Source of the DNA: a virus
Virus record (IMG/VR): IMGVR_UViG_3300047557_003487
Span: 1 to 64,000 of that record
Strand: one strand, 5' to 3'
Length of the DNA: 64,000 nt
Below are positions 43,507-53,432 of this stretch, one piece after another. The notes under the pieces are model-generated. The model made no database searches. It saw only the letters and a program-made list of their open reading frames with translations, and was not told where the DNA came from. Each line of letters starts with the position of its first letter. Position 1 is the stretch's first letter. The translations under genes were made by a program, and so were the position numbers.

Positions 43507-43977
43507 ATGGCAGATGGTATTACATATGGTATAAATTTTCCTTTTAGAGATTCTAGAAAAGGGGATTACTTAGCACTGACTGAATTTGAGACACAGCAAA
43601 TTAAAGCTGACTTGATTCATTTAATTTTGACGAGAAAAGGTTCAAGATATTATTTACCTGAATTTGGAACGAGAATCTATGAATTTATTTTTGAGCCCTA
43701 TGATGGACTAACGTTTGATGCAATTCAATCAGATATAAGAGATGCTGTTGCACAATTTATGCCACAATTACTTTTGAATCAAATAACTATCGAACCCGCA
43801 AACATAGATGATGAAGTACCCCCTACAACAAGTAGAACCGCCGCAGACCCTAGAATGTACGACATATATAGAGTGCCAGGAAAAGGGACTTCAGAATATA
43901 CTGCCAAGGTGAGAATAGATTATTCAACAGAACGAAATGCCTTTGGACAAAGTGATTTTGTTATTATCAATATTTAA
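43507..43977 (+). CDS. 25: baseplate wedge protein, gp25-like
   Basis: A 156-residue protein (T4 gp25: 132) with the GPW/gp25 core: IKADLIHLILTRKGSRYYLPEFGTRIYEFIFEP, then FDAIQSDIRDAVAQFMPQLLL. The segment with EFGT contains the EPR-like core residues of the family. gp25 joins the sheath to the wedge and starts sheath assembly. A loop insertion (about 100-125, PPTTSRTAADPRMYDIYRVP) accounts for the extra length. It is followed after 5 nt by the gp6-like gene, as in many contractile systems. Confidence 0.9.
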   Translation: MADGITYGINFPFRDSRKGDYLALTEFETQQIKADLIHLILTRKGSRYYLPEFGTRIYEFIFEPYDGLTFDAIQSDIRDAVAQFMPQLLLNQITIEPANIDDEVPPTTSRTAADPRMYDIYRVPGKGTSEYTAKVRIDYSTERNAFGQSDFVIINI

Positions 43978-43982
43978 CATAG

Positions 43983-45821
43983 ATGGCAAATAGAAAAATA
44001 TCATACGCAACAAGAGATTATCAGGCAATAAGAACTGAGTTACTCAATTATGTAAGAACATATTATCCTGAACTCATTCAAGATTTCAATGACGCGTCTG
44101 TCTTTTCTGTTTTTTTGGATTTGAATGCCGCAGTTGCAGACAACCTGAATTACAATATTGATAGAAGTATTCAAGAAACAGTCCTTCAGTATGCACAACA
44201 AAGGTCATCAGTATATAACATTGCAAGAACTTATGGTTTAAAAGTACCAGGGCAAAGACCATCCGTAGCTTTGGTAGACTTTTCAATTACAGTTCCAGCT
44301 TTTGGTGATAAAGAAGATGAGAGATACCTTGGAGTCTTAACAAGAGGTTCCCAAGTTGTCGGGGCTGGTATAGTTTTTGAAAACATTCATGATATTGATT
44401 TCGCATCACCCTACAACTCACAGGGTTTTCCTAACAGATTGAAAATTCCTAACTTCAATGCGAATAACGTTCTTATAAATTACACAATAACTAAAAGAGA
44501 ATTAGTTGTTAATGGTATAACTAAGGTATTCAAAAGAGTCATAACACCAAATGATGTTAAACCATTCTTCGAATTATTTTTACCTGAGAAGAATGTTCTT
44601 GGTATCACAAGTGTTTTATTAAAAAATGGAACAGAATATACAAATGTTCCGTCAGTTGCAGAATTTTTAGGGGCTCAAAATAGATGGTATGAGGTTGATA
44701 CCTTAGCGGAAGATAGAATTTTTGTAGAAGACCCAACTAAAGTTTCCGACCAACCTGGGATTAAAGTAGGTAGATATATACAAACAGCAAATCGTTTTAT
44801 AAGTGAATTTACCGCAGAAGGATTCAAAAAAATGACCTTTGGTGGAGGAACAAATACTGCACAGGATGCTCTTAACGAGTTTACAACACTTGGAGTTACT
44901 GCAGATATACAGAGATATTCTAATAATATATCATTAGGTTCAACATTAGTACCAAATTCAACATTGTTTATTCAATATAGAGTCGGTGGTGGATTGGCTA
45001 CAAACTTGGGAACAAATGTAATTAACCAAATTGGTACCGTTTCATTTTACGTTAATGGACCTTCTGAATCGACAAACTCATCAGTTGTTAACTCATTGAG
45101 ATGTACCAACGTAACTGCTGCAATCGGTGGTGCAGGTGTACCATCAGTAGAGGAGGTTAGAAACTACGTCGCCTACAACTTCGCAGCACAGAAAAGAGCG
45201 GTTACTATAAGGGATTATGAATCTTTAATCAGAACAATGCCATCTGAATATGGTGCACCAGCCAAGGTTTCAATTACAGAAAACGACAACAAAATATTAA
45301 TTCAACTTTTATCTTACGATACATCAGGTAAATTAACTAACATGGTATCTAATACTATTAGACAGAATGTTGCAACTTATTTATCAAACTACAGAATGAT
45401 GAATGATTATATATCTATCCTTTCTGCGGAAGTAATAGATTTAAGTTTTGAAGTTAGTATTGTTTTAGATTCGGCACAAAACTCAGGACAAGTAATTTCT
45501 GCAGTTGTTGATAGACTTGCAACCTATATGGACCCACAAGGAAGAGAATTAGGTCAGAATGTTAATCTTTCTGAAATTAGTAGCATTATTCAGAACGAGA
45601 ACGGAGTATTATCTGTTACGGAAATTAAAGTATTCAATAAGGTAGGTGGACAATACTCATCAGCGGAAACTTCGATGCTTTATGAAGACCCTGAAACAAA
45701 ACAAATTCAACCTGTTGATAACACGATATTCGCACAACCTTCCCAAGTTTATCAAATAAGATATCCTGCAAAGGACATCAAGGTATCTGTTAAGAATTTT
45801 CAGTCTACTACTTTTTCTTAA
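43983..45821 (+). CDS. 6: baseplate wedge protein, gp6-like
   Basis: A 612-residue protein (T4 gp6: 660). The N-terminus YATRDYQAIRTELLNYVRTYYPE then SVFLDLNAAVADNLNYNIDR is typical of gp6/baseplate J proteins. Later, VEEVRNYVAYNFAAQKRAVTIRDYESLI and SEYGAPAKVSITENDN match the baseplate J-like core, and YMDPQGRELGQNVNLSEISS the C-terminal region. It dimerises to form the inner baseplate ring. It lies downstream of gp25, as in other contractile tails. Confidence 0.92.
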   Translation: MANRKISYATRDYQAIRTELLNYVRTYYPELIQDFNDASVFSVFLDLNAAVADNLNYNIDRSIQETVLQYAQQRSSVYNIARTYGLKVPGQRPSVALVDFSITVPAFGDKEDERYLGVLTRGSQVVGAGIVFENIHDIDFASPYNSQGFPNRLKIPNFNANNVLINYTITKRELVVNGITKVFKRVITPNDVKPFFELFLPEKNVLGITSVLLKNGTEYTNVPSVAEFLGAQNRWYEVDTLAEDRIFVEDPTKVSDQPGIKVGRYIQTANRFISEFTAEGFKKMTFGGGTNTAQDALNEFTTLGVTADIQRYSNNISLGSTLVPNSTLFIQYRVGGGLATNLGTNVINQIGTVSFYVNGPSESTNSSVVNSLRCTNVTAAIGGAGVPSVEEVRNYVAYNFAAQKRAVTIRDYESLIRTMPSEYGAPAKVSITENDNKILIQLLSYDTSGKLTNMVSNTIRQNVATYLSNYRMMNDYISILSAEVIDLSFEVSIVLDSAQNSGQVISAVVDRLATYMDPQGRELGQNVNLSEISSIIQNENGVLSVTEIKVFNKVGGQYSSAETSMLYEDPETKQIQPVDNTIFAQPSQVYQIRYPAKDIKVSVKNFQSTTFS

Positions 45822-45833
45822 TTAGTTTATTTA

Positions 45834-45854
45834 AAGTCAGTTTGACTTATTTTT
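45834..45854 (+). terminator. weak intrinsic terminator after gp6-like gene
   Basis: AAGTCA (45834-45839) pairs with TGACTT (45843-45848) around GTT, followed by ATTTTT. The stem is only 6 bp. Confidence 0.5.
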
Positions 45855-45859
45855 AAGAT

Positions 45860-45887
45860 GTGTAATTATGTCCTTGGAAAATTACAC
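45860..45887 (+). other. stem-loop in leader of giant protein gene
   Basis: GTGTAATT (45860-45867) pairs perfectly with AATTACAC (45880-45887) around a 12-nt loop. It lies between the terminator and the TATTTAT motif at 45894. Function unknown. Confidence 0.35.
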
Positions 45888-45893
45888 TTAAAC

Positions 45894-45900
45894 TATTTAT
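45894..45900 (+). promoter_or_regulatory. TATTTAT motif upstream of giant protein with membrane segments
   Basis: The 7-mer lies 15 nt before ATG 45916. Confidence 0.5.
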
Positions 45901-45915
45901 TGCATAAAGAATTTG

Positions 45916-48900
45916 ATGGGTCAATCCTACAGAATTAGAACGGAGTTAGGAGTTAACAAAACACTAAACCTACAGTTGGACCAAGATTTTGAGTTTTTAG
46001 AAATCTTGTCTTTGACTATACAACAAACAGATATCTACACAAGAGCTTGTGCAGACTATGGTGTTATTGTTGGTAGGGTGACTGCAAACAACGGACTTGG
46101 GTTACCAAACGCTAGAGTATCTGTCTTCATACCAATTCAACAGGTCGATGAATCAAATCCTGTAATCTCAAGTATATACCCCTACAAATCACCAACGGAC
46201 AAAAACGAAGATGGTTATAGATATAATCTTTTACCATACGAAGCCTCATACACAGGACACGCAGCCTCGGGAACATTACCAACACGAGTAGACGCTCTTA
46301 CTGGCTCCACCGCAGTTGAAATCTACGACAAGTATTACAAATTTACATCAAAGACTAATGATAGTGGTGATTATATGATTATGGGTGTTCCTGTTGGAAC
46401 CCAACAATTAGTCATGGATGTAGACCTATCCGACATAGGTGAATTTTCTTTGACCCCTCAAGATTTAATAAGAGTTGGTAGAGCAACAGAAGGACAGGTT
46501 GCGGGTAACAGATTTAGAACATCTACAGATTTAAACTCTTTACCTCAAATTATAAATCTAACAAAAAGTGTTGAAGTGGCTCCTTTATGGGGTGACCCTG
46601 ATGTTTGCCAAATTGCAATTAATCGTGTTGATTTTGATTTGAGAGATGATGCTAACATAGATATTCAACCAACAGCAGTCTTCATGGGCTCATTGACTTC
46701 CACACCCGACCAAATGAGGGTGAGAAGAAATGCTAAGCCGAAAGATAATATGGGTAATCTTTGCCAGTTAACAACAGGACCTGGTCAAATATTGGCACTC
46801 AGACAAACTATCCAACAAGACGAAAACGGAAATCCAATTTTGGAACAATACGAATTGGAACAATCTGGAAATATAATCGATGGAAATGGTGTATGGTTAA
46901 CTGAATTACCTATGAACTTGGATTATATAGTCACAAATGAGTTCGGGGAAAGAGTGATTTCAAATGACCCAACAATCGGTATTCCAACGAAGGGTAAGTA
47001 TAGATTTAAAGTAAAATGGCAACAACCACCAACTCTTACTGAACAAACACGAAGACCATACTATCTTATTCCAAACATCAAAGAGTATGGGTGGAACAAC
47101 CAATCGCAAGACCCTAACATTGCAACGACAACATCACAAATACAAAAAGATAGACTAAATAGTACGTATTATTTCGGTTTGGATTGGTCAGGGTATACCC
47201 AAGGATTCACAGGTCAAGAGCAAATAGACAGACTTACTGAGGTTATAAACTGCGAAGATACATTCTATGAATTCATTTTTAATAAAGTTTATACAGTATC
47301 AAGTTTCATCGATGAGTTTAAGAACGGTGCCAAAGGAAGATTTATTGGTATTAAAGAGATTGATAGTCAGGATTGTGAAAGCACTGTGAACAAATTCCCA
47401 GTCAATGAGGGTTTCAGAAACTTTGACCTTCTGTACTTTTTATTTGCGATAATAATTCAAGTTTTACAATTGGTAGGGATACCCTTACTAATTATATTCC
47501 ATTTTCTTGCGTTCTTGTGGAATAATTTTGCAGTACCTTTCTTAGCATTTATAACTGCATATTTCTTTAGAGAAGCGATACAGAACTTTATTGCCGCTGG
47601 TTTATCATTTCCTGCTTTGGGTTTGGCTGCACCATTTATAATCAAAGGGATAATAAATTTAGGAATAGCAATATTGATTATTTTAAATTTCCGAAAAATT
47701 ACAAGGTATAGATTTGGTAAATTCAAAATACCAATGATACAGTATCCTGATTGCCAAGCTTGTGATTGCGAAGAAGAACAAACAAGAGAAGGTGGAGATG
47801 TTAATGCAACAAGTCTCCTAACACAACTTACAAACCCTGGATTATATTATGATAGGTTATTACCTATAGTTAGTAGAAATACTTACACGAATGTTGATAA
47901 CGACGAGGACACCAACCTCCCAACTGAAACCGATAGTGGAGTACTGACTTTAGTGTTCACCCAAGCACTAGCGGGTAGAGCGGACGAAAAAAATGATATA
48001 AAGATTTACAAAGCTCCTGAATCTCAAGTTTTGAGGCTTCCTGATAGCGGTGCGTCACCAAGACAAGTTTTTGCTTTTAGCCAACAGATAACATATGGAG
48101 ATAGGGTCAATCTATTCAACGGAAGAAAAAAATATTTTGACGGTGTTAATAGAATCTCTGTTTCATTCAACCATTTAGATAATATTGGAAAGAGTCACTA
48201 CGACAACACAATTACTGTTCTTACCAATACAAAATTAGCGTCAGGTTCTCTGTATACTACAATTGACCCGTTTACTTCAGGTGATGTTAACTTTACCTAT
48301 ACGGCATCTACAGGCACAGAATTTATAACAGGGATTAGTGGTTTTTCTAAAGGAATTGGTGCACGTTCAGTAACAGTAAATTATTGTAGTATAAGTAATC
48401 AGACACAATCTCAGTCATTACAATATTTCTTGAATACTGGCACAACAGAGGACAACTATAAGTTTCCAATGGACGTTGAGTATTTTCAAGTTGTAACGGC
48501 ACTTACAATTTCAGAAGCGGCACAACTTTGGAACACAAGTAACTCATCAACCTTTGCTGGTATCATGAGTTCCTGTACACAAAGTTATTATAATGTAAGG
48601 AAAAACTTTCCAGGTAGTTGGGGACAAGAAGACCCCGCGCCAAATTTCTGTTTAAGTCAAACGTTTGAAGATTTTCAAAATCAATATATTACTATTTTCC
48701 AAAGAGGTGTCGACCCATATTCTCCGAAATACAATAACAAATATGGTATTGGAAAAATATTAGGATTGGCTAACGAAAACGATTTGGTAATCACAGCGTC
48801 CACAAGACTAAACGTACCAATTCAACCAATCTCTTCAGGTCTATCGGTTCAAAATCATAGATTGGTGAGTGATATATTTTACCCATCTTATTTTTGGGAA

Positions 48901-50814
48901 GCAGGTAACGGGTTTTCCTCGTTTACAACTTCTAAGGTTGGTTACTATAGTGCGTTCGATGCCAACTATACTTCAGCACCAATCAACAGGCCTAATTTTG
49001 ATGGACTTAGAGGGTCAACATCCGTGAGTTATAACGACAGTTATCGTAGCTTTATTTCTCCCGCATATTATGATGCATCTGAGGACCTCTCAGGTGTTGG
49101 ATATCTATATACAGATACAGGTAAAGGTAAGAAGCCTAAACAAGTAAACATGTGGGTTTACAGCCCAAGTTTCGTTGGTTCTTTCACAGCAAGTCCATTG
49201 AGTATAAGTTCGAAAGTGAACAATGTTATGAGAACAGACAGACTTCCGACCTCTGACTTTTTGGATGGTAGTGGTTGGAATTACAATCAGAACGCCGCTG
49301 TTTTACAAAAAAACTTAGGATTCCAACTTTATTTACTTAATACCGATTCTGAAGATTTTACATCAGATAGATACGATACAGGTGCCGATATAGTTACACC
49401 AGACATTGACGGACAACTTTACGAAAGTGAGGTTTTAACCAGCTTGAACACTTGTTCAAACATGGTTGGATTAAATTGTTATTCAGGTTTTGGTTCTACA
49501 TTTGGAATCGACGTGACTTGTAAAGAAACCGACCCCGTTCAGAATGGATGTTATGTTATGATGGTTAGACCGTTGCTCGACTTAGGAAAAGATTTGAAAA
49601 CGTGGTCAGAGTGGGGATTCAGATTTAGATTCTTCTATGGATTGTGTAGAGGAGTCTTAGCACAAACTTTCACGAATAACTGGATTAATGGAACACTTTT
49701 TGCTTTCCCAATTCAGGTTGATACATTTTATGATAGACAGAACAAACCTAAACCACCAATATTTGCTAAAGAGTTGGTTTATTTTGATTCGAAAACAAAC
49801 AATTTCTATTATAGAAGTTCTCCTTGGCAAGGGGATGTTACATCAGGTAATTTTATCGGTAGACCATTAACGGGGCAACCAAGACCGTTATCACCAAATG
49901 TTCCATCTGTCCTGAGAGAACCTGTTAACAAAAGAAACTTATTATTCCCAACTACAATTATCAATTTAGGTTACAAGGATTCTTTTTATCAAGAAATAAT
50001 TTTTGACCCGTCAGCAAGAGCCTACATTATGAAGTCTCTAAACCCAACATCATATTCGGATACTTCGGATTTGGTGAATTTGTTTGTTATATCAAGAATC
50101 ACTGACGAGACATTTTTGAAAAGGTTATTTGCAGGATTCAATCCTAATAATAACCTAAACCAACTATTCTCTAGGCCACAAAAAAGAATAGATGGTGATT
50201 TGGCACAAGCCATGTCTATTAATTCAGAGTATGGTGTAATACCTTTTTCACCTGAATACTATGCAATTACAGGACAAGTCGGTCAACCAGTCGTTGTTGC
50301 GGGACCAGCAAGTAATCCTGCGATAGGTGTTTTCTTTTCATCAACAACTGAGGACTTACAGAATAAAGACTTTGTCTCACCAGGTATAATTGATTTTAGA
50401 CCTACAAACAATATTAATGCAATCACTTATCCTTTCGAATTGAAATCTCAGAAAGTTCCATTCTATCAGTGGGGGTTAGAGGGTTCAACAGGTGGAATAT
50501 TTGGTTCTGAAAAAAACAATTGGAAAACAAATATAGGAGACGGAATTACATCATACAGATATCAAGCTTTGAGTAGAAGATTCACAGCAACACCTGCATA
50601 TTTCAATAGTGGATATAACAACGTTGGAGACATATACCAAAGAGGTTACATATTTGCTGTGGACCAAAATCAGAATTATGCAACATATCAAGCACAAGCT
50701 GGAACATTTTCAACTATGTTCATGGTAGGTGCCCCATATCAATTCTATTTTGGGGTTATAAAAGGAGAGACCGCACTCGATAAATTCAAAACAAAGTATT
50801 CAATAGATGAATAA
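45916..50814 (+). CDS. giant baseplate-region protein with internal membrane helices
   Basis: ATG 45916 is preferred to the in-frame TTG 45913; 1632 residues. The N-terminal part has a carboxypeptidase-regulatory-like Ig domain (VIVGRVTANNGLGLPNARVSV, about 50-75, and SGDYMIMGVPVGTQQLVMDV, about 150-170). Residues about 503-592 are strongly hydrophobic, with perhaps four membrane-spanning helices (LLYFLFAIIIQVLQLVGIPL, LLIIFHFLAFLWNNFAVPFL, AAGLSFPALGLAAPFIIKGI, INLGIAILIILNF). A basic stretch and a Cys cluster (CQACDC, near 613) follow. The remaining 1000 residues are beta-rich, like a fibre or baseplate surface. Membrane helices in a baseplate-region protein are unusual and may serve membrane insertion at infection. 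No T4 counterpart is recognised. Confidence 0.65.
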   Translation: MGQSYRIRTELGVNKTLNLQLDQDFEFLEILSLTIQQTDIYTRACADYGVIVGRVTANNGLGLPNARVSVFIPIQQVDESNPVISSIYPYKSPTDKNEDGYRYNLLPYEASYTGHAASGTLPTRVDALTGSTAVEIYDKYYKFTSKTNDSGDYMIMGVPVGTQQLVMDVDLSDIGEFSLTPQDLIRVGRATEGQVAGNRFRTSTDLNSLPQIINLTKSVEVAPLWGDPDVCQIAINRVDFDLRDDANIDIQPTAVFMGSLTSTPDQMRVRRNAKPKDNMGNLCQLTTGPGQILALRQTIQQDENGNPILEQYELEQSGNIIDGNGVWLTELPMNLDYIVTNEFGERVISNDPTIGIPTKGKYRFKVKWQQPPTLTEQTRRPYYLIPNIKEYGWNNQSQDPNIATTTSQIQKDRLNSTYYFGLDWSGYTQGFTGQEQIDRLTEVINCEDTFYEFIFNKVYTVSSFIDEFKNGAKGRFIGIKEIDSQDCESTVNKFPVNEGFRNFDLLYFLFAIIIQVLQLVGIPLLIIFHFLAFLWNNFAVPFLAFITAYFFREAIQNFIAAGLSFPALGLAAPFIIKGIINLGIAILIILNFRKITRYRFGKFKIPMIQYPDCQACDCEEEQTREGGDVNATSLLTQLTNPGLYYDRLLPIVSRNTYTNVDNDEDTNLPTETDSGVLTLVFTQALAGRADEKNDIKIYKAPESQVLRLPDSGASPRQVFAFSQQITYGDRVNLFNGRKKYFDGVNRISVSFNHLDNIGKSHYDNTITVLTNTKLASGSLYTTIDPFTSGDVNFTYTASTGTEFITGISGFSKGIGARSVTVNYCSISNQTQSQSLQYFLNTGTTEDNYKFPMDVEYFQVVTALTISEAAQLWNTSNSSTFAGIMSSCTQSYYNVRKNFPGSWGQEDPAPNFCLSQTFEDFQNQYITIFQRGVDPYSPKYNNKYGIGKILGLANENDLVITASTRLNVPIQPISSGLSVQNHRLVSDIFYPSYFWEAGNGFSSFTTSKVGYYSAFDANYTSAPINRPNFDGLRGSTSVSYNDSYRSFISPAYYDASEDLSGVGYLYTDTGKGKKPKQVNMWVYSPSFVGSFTASPLSISSKVNNVMRTDRLPTSDFLDGSGWNYNQNAAVLQKNLGFQLYLLNTDSEDFTSDRYDTGADIVTPDIDGQLYESEVLTSLNTCSNMVGLNCYSGFGSTFGIDVTCKETDPVQNGCYVMMVRPLLDLGKDLKTWSEWGFRFRFFYGLCRGVLAQTFTNNWINGTLFAFPIQVDTFYDRQNKPKPPIFAKELVYFDSKTNNFYYRSSPWQGDVTSGNFIGRPLTGQPRPLSPNVPSVLREPVNKRNLLFPTTIINLGYKDSFYQEIIFDPSARAYIMKSLNPTSYSDTSDLVNLFVISRITDETFLKRLFAGFNPNNNLNQLFSRPQKRIDGDLAQAMSINSEYGVIPFSPEYYAITGQVGQPVVVAGPASNPAIGVFFSSTTEDLQNKDFVSPGIIDFRPTNNINAITYPFELKSQKVPFYQWGLEGSTGGIFGSEKNNWKTNIGDGITSYRYQALSRRFTATPAYFNSGYNNVGDIYQRGYIFAVDQNQNYATYQAQAGTFSTMFMVGAPYQFYFGVIKGETALDKFKTKYSIDE

Positions 50815-52504
50815 CTACACAATAGTACCAAGTAATCTTAGATACAAGAGTGCACCGTTTGTTGACGAGGAAATTTCAATATCATTAAATTCCAAACAAC
50901 AAGAGATTACTGAATATGATAGAAGTCAGACTCTTTCTTTGGCACAAGTTTATGATGATGAGAGACAATCCTGCACTGTCTTTAGACCGACTTTCAAAAT
51001 TAGTTATTTATACGCCAATGCATATACTGGTACAACAACCTATATTCCATTCAGAAATAACTTGTACTTAATGGATAATGAAAATTCTGTAGTATCAGGT
51101 ATTTGGAAAGGTTATCCTCAGTATTACGAGTTTGATTTTTATAGACCTGACGTACAAGACCAACATTTTTCATATAAAGCAAAGAGTGCTTTAACATATA
51201 ATTGGATGTATTATCTAACATATGATTATGAAAATCAATACAACAAACAGATGACCTATTATTCCAATAACACTCCGATAAATTGGGTTGCGGGTGATGG
51301 AATTCCATTTGAAATTTTAAATTTACAAGAAAGAGGAGATAGTGTTATAAGTTTTAATTGTATTGCTCCTCATGGATTGGTACCAAACGAATACGTTGAA
51401 CTTTCAATAAGTTATAAAAATAATAGAATTTTCCAAGTTCTCTCTTTAGGTAATAGATTGGTTAACAGTGAGCCATTTATTTTCAATGTACTAAATGTTG
51501 GATATACTGGTAACACATTTAACAATGGCACAAGGGGTACTTTCAAAAGAGTCATTAACCCTGATAATTTGAACGAGACAAGGTCAAAGTACTATGTAAA
51601 AAAACTTAAAGTTTTAACTAATCTCGAAGATATCATTGTTACTAAAGCTGGTTTTGAAAAGAACGTATTTAACGAAGAAAAAAAATATCAATTCAGTTCC
51701 CTTACACCAAACAATTTATCTAGAGTCACTCAGAAAACAAGTAGTAATGCGTATACGTTCACTGTTGCGTATGATTTGGATTTTGCTGGCGTGAGAGACA
51801 ACCAAAACAGACCTCTTAGTCAAATCAATCTTTCAATTATCAATAAAGGATATTCAGGGTATTTTAATCAGCCAAACAATGGTATAGGCTTAAAACAAGG
51901 TTGGGAGTTTAATCTATCCAAAACGGTAAATCCTTGGTGGGATTTGAATAACACAAATTCAAATACTAGTATTCAAACCTCTGCTTATACTCTCACAAGT
52001 GGTTCTACAAAAACATTTTATTATAATGCAAATTTAAAACCAGGAGATATAATTGATGGAGATTTTTGTGAATGGAATGATTATACTCAAGTTGAAAGAG
52101 TTGTTTCGCCATATTATCATAAGATAAAGTTTAACCAAAACGTATTTCAAACAACTAATACAACTGATACTAATTCACCAGGTTATTATTACAAACCACA
52201 TATTTCAATGACCTTGAGAGTCTTCTCGGATTATGTTGAAACAGGTGATGTTGGAACTGTTGACGGAGTTCCTAGTTGGGCGTTTTATTCAACACAAGAC
52301 CAAGAATTTAGATGGAGAGACTTGTACACTTATGGTTTCATTGATGAACAAGATAGAGGCGTTGACTATCCATTTTTTAACACTGCCCAATACCCATTTA
52401 CAGATGCGGTATTTAGATTAATACCTGAAGGTGTTAATTATAACGAAGCTCTTCAAGGAGTTAATGATATAACAATTAAACCGTTGATTGATGGATGTGA
52501 ATAA
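50807..52504 (+). CDS. unrecognised tail/baseplate structural protein
   Basis: A 565-residue protein starting MNNYTIVPSNLRYKSAPFVD, overlapping the giant gene by 8 nt. The sequence is rich in Tyr, Asn and Thr with strand-type alternation (YYEFDFYRPDV, YTFTVAYDLDFAGV) and a regular spacing of turns, as in phage fibre or baseplate surface proteins. WEFNLSKTVNPWWDLNN and FRWRDLYTYGFIDEQ stand out as possible conserved blocks. No enzyme motif or collagen repeat is seen. It is probably exposed at the baseplate periphery, where gp8-gp10 would lie in T4, but homology is not recognised. Confidence 0.65.
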   Translation: MNNYTIVPSNLRYKSAPFVDEEISISLNSKQQEITEYDRSQTLSLAQVYDDERQSCTVFRPTFKISYLYANAYTGTTTYIPFRNNLYLMDNENSVVSGIWKGYPQYYEFDFYRPDVQDQHFSYKAKSALTYNWMYYLTYDYENQYNKQMTYYSNNTPINWVAGDGIPFEILNLQERGDSVISFNCIAPHGLVPNEYVELSISYKNNRIFQVLSLGNRLVNSEPFIFNVLNVGYTGNTFNNGTRGTFKRVINPDNLNETRSKYYVKKLKVLTNLEDIIVTKAGFEKNVFNEEKKYQFSSLTPNNLSRVTQKTSSNAYTFTVAYDLDFAGVRDNQNRPLSQINLSIINKGYSGYFNQPNNGIGLKQGWEFNLSKTVNPWWDLNNTNSNTSIQTSAYTLTSGSTKTFYYNANLKPGDIIDGDFCEWNDYTQVERVVSPYYHKIKFNQNVFQTTNTTDTNSPGYYYKPHISMTLRVFSDYVETGDVGTVDGVPSWAFYSTQDQEFRWRDLYTYGFIDEQDRGVDYPFFNTAQYPFTDAVFRLIPEGVNYNEALQGVNDITIKPLIDGCE

Positions 52505-53432
52505 ATTTCAAATATTACGTCAGGGTGGTGTTAGTAAACAAATTAACATACCAATTGAGTTAACCTGGGATTATCTCGGGTTAGATGATGCGATTGACGA
52601 ATATGAAACCAAAATTATTGAAGAAGTAATTGGTAAAGGAAGAGACTTTGAAGTTTCAAGATTTAGTCACGCACCACATAATAGTCCGTCAATTTATATC
52701 AATACAACAACGGGTCAAATAGGAAATGGTAATAACCAATCAATACCTGGCCAATCAGAATCGACATTTATAAATTATGAATTTTATTTTTATTCAGGAG
52801 GTTCAATAAATGATTTAAATAACTGGCAGATAAATTATTTGGGGGAGGGTTTTTCACCACAAGACTTATACTATTATTCCAATGCTTTTACAAATTCTTT
52901 TTTCAAATTGGACTTGTATGATACTCCTGATGAGAAAAGACAAACAAATTATGTAACAATCATTATACCAACACAACAAGGTTTAATGATGAATACTCAA
53001 ATGCAAAGAGATGTTGTGTCTGTAAGAAAACCTGAATTTGTTTTGGATTTCAACGGAGACAAAGAAGGATTTTTTATCTATTGGTTAAAGAAAAGAAACT
53101 TTCTGAACATATCTACGTTTTACATGTCCGCTAAGTTCTATAATGCACGAACAGGACAATTTACAAAAATGATGACGGGAAGAGGATGGGACCCATCAAG
53201 CTCAACTCCACCTTGCCAGCAACAGTGGCCGAGTTATTTAAACATAGATAAGACCTTGGGTCCACAAGCTTGTATGTCTGCAGGAGAAAGAACAACTTTC
53301 GACAATACACAATACTTTTATTATACGGTTCAATTGGACTATCCAACACAAACCTACCAAATATATAACACTTTTGGACAGAGGTTAGGGACAAATATAC
53401 CCATAAAATGGTTTGAATATATTAATCCATGA
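52491..53432 (+). CDS. unrecognised tail/baseplate structural protein
   Basis: ATG 52491 (MDVNKFQIL) overlaps the previous gene by 14 nt; an in-frame TTG at 52488 is less likely. The 313-residue protein contains QINIPIELTWDYLGLDDAID, VIGKGRDFEVSRFSHAPHN, then a repetitive aromatic region and FILDFNGDK-like VLDFNGDKEGFFIYWLKKRN near 185. Cysteines appear at 244 (PPCQQQW) and near 260. No family is recognised. Four-base overlap (ATGA) with the next gene suggests coupled synthesis of subunits of one assembly. Confidence 0.65.
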   Translation: MDVNKFQILRQGGVSKQINIPIELTWDYLGLDDAIDEYETKIIEEVIGKGRDFEVSRFSHAPHNSPSIYINTTTGQIGNGNNQSIPGQSESTFINYEFYFYSGGSINDLNNWQINYLGEGFSPQDLYYYSNAFTNSFFKLDLYDTPDEKRQTNYVTIIIPTQQGLMMNTQMQRDVVSVRKPEFVLDFNGDKEGFFIYWLKKRNFLNISTFYMSAKFYNARTGQFTKMMTGRGWDPSSSTPPCQQQWPSYLNIDKTLGPQACMSAGERTTFDNTQYFYYTVQLDYPTQTYQIYNTFGQRLGTNIPIKWFEYINP

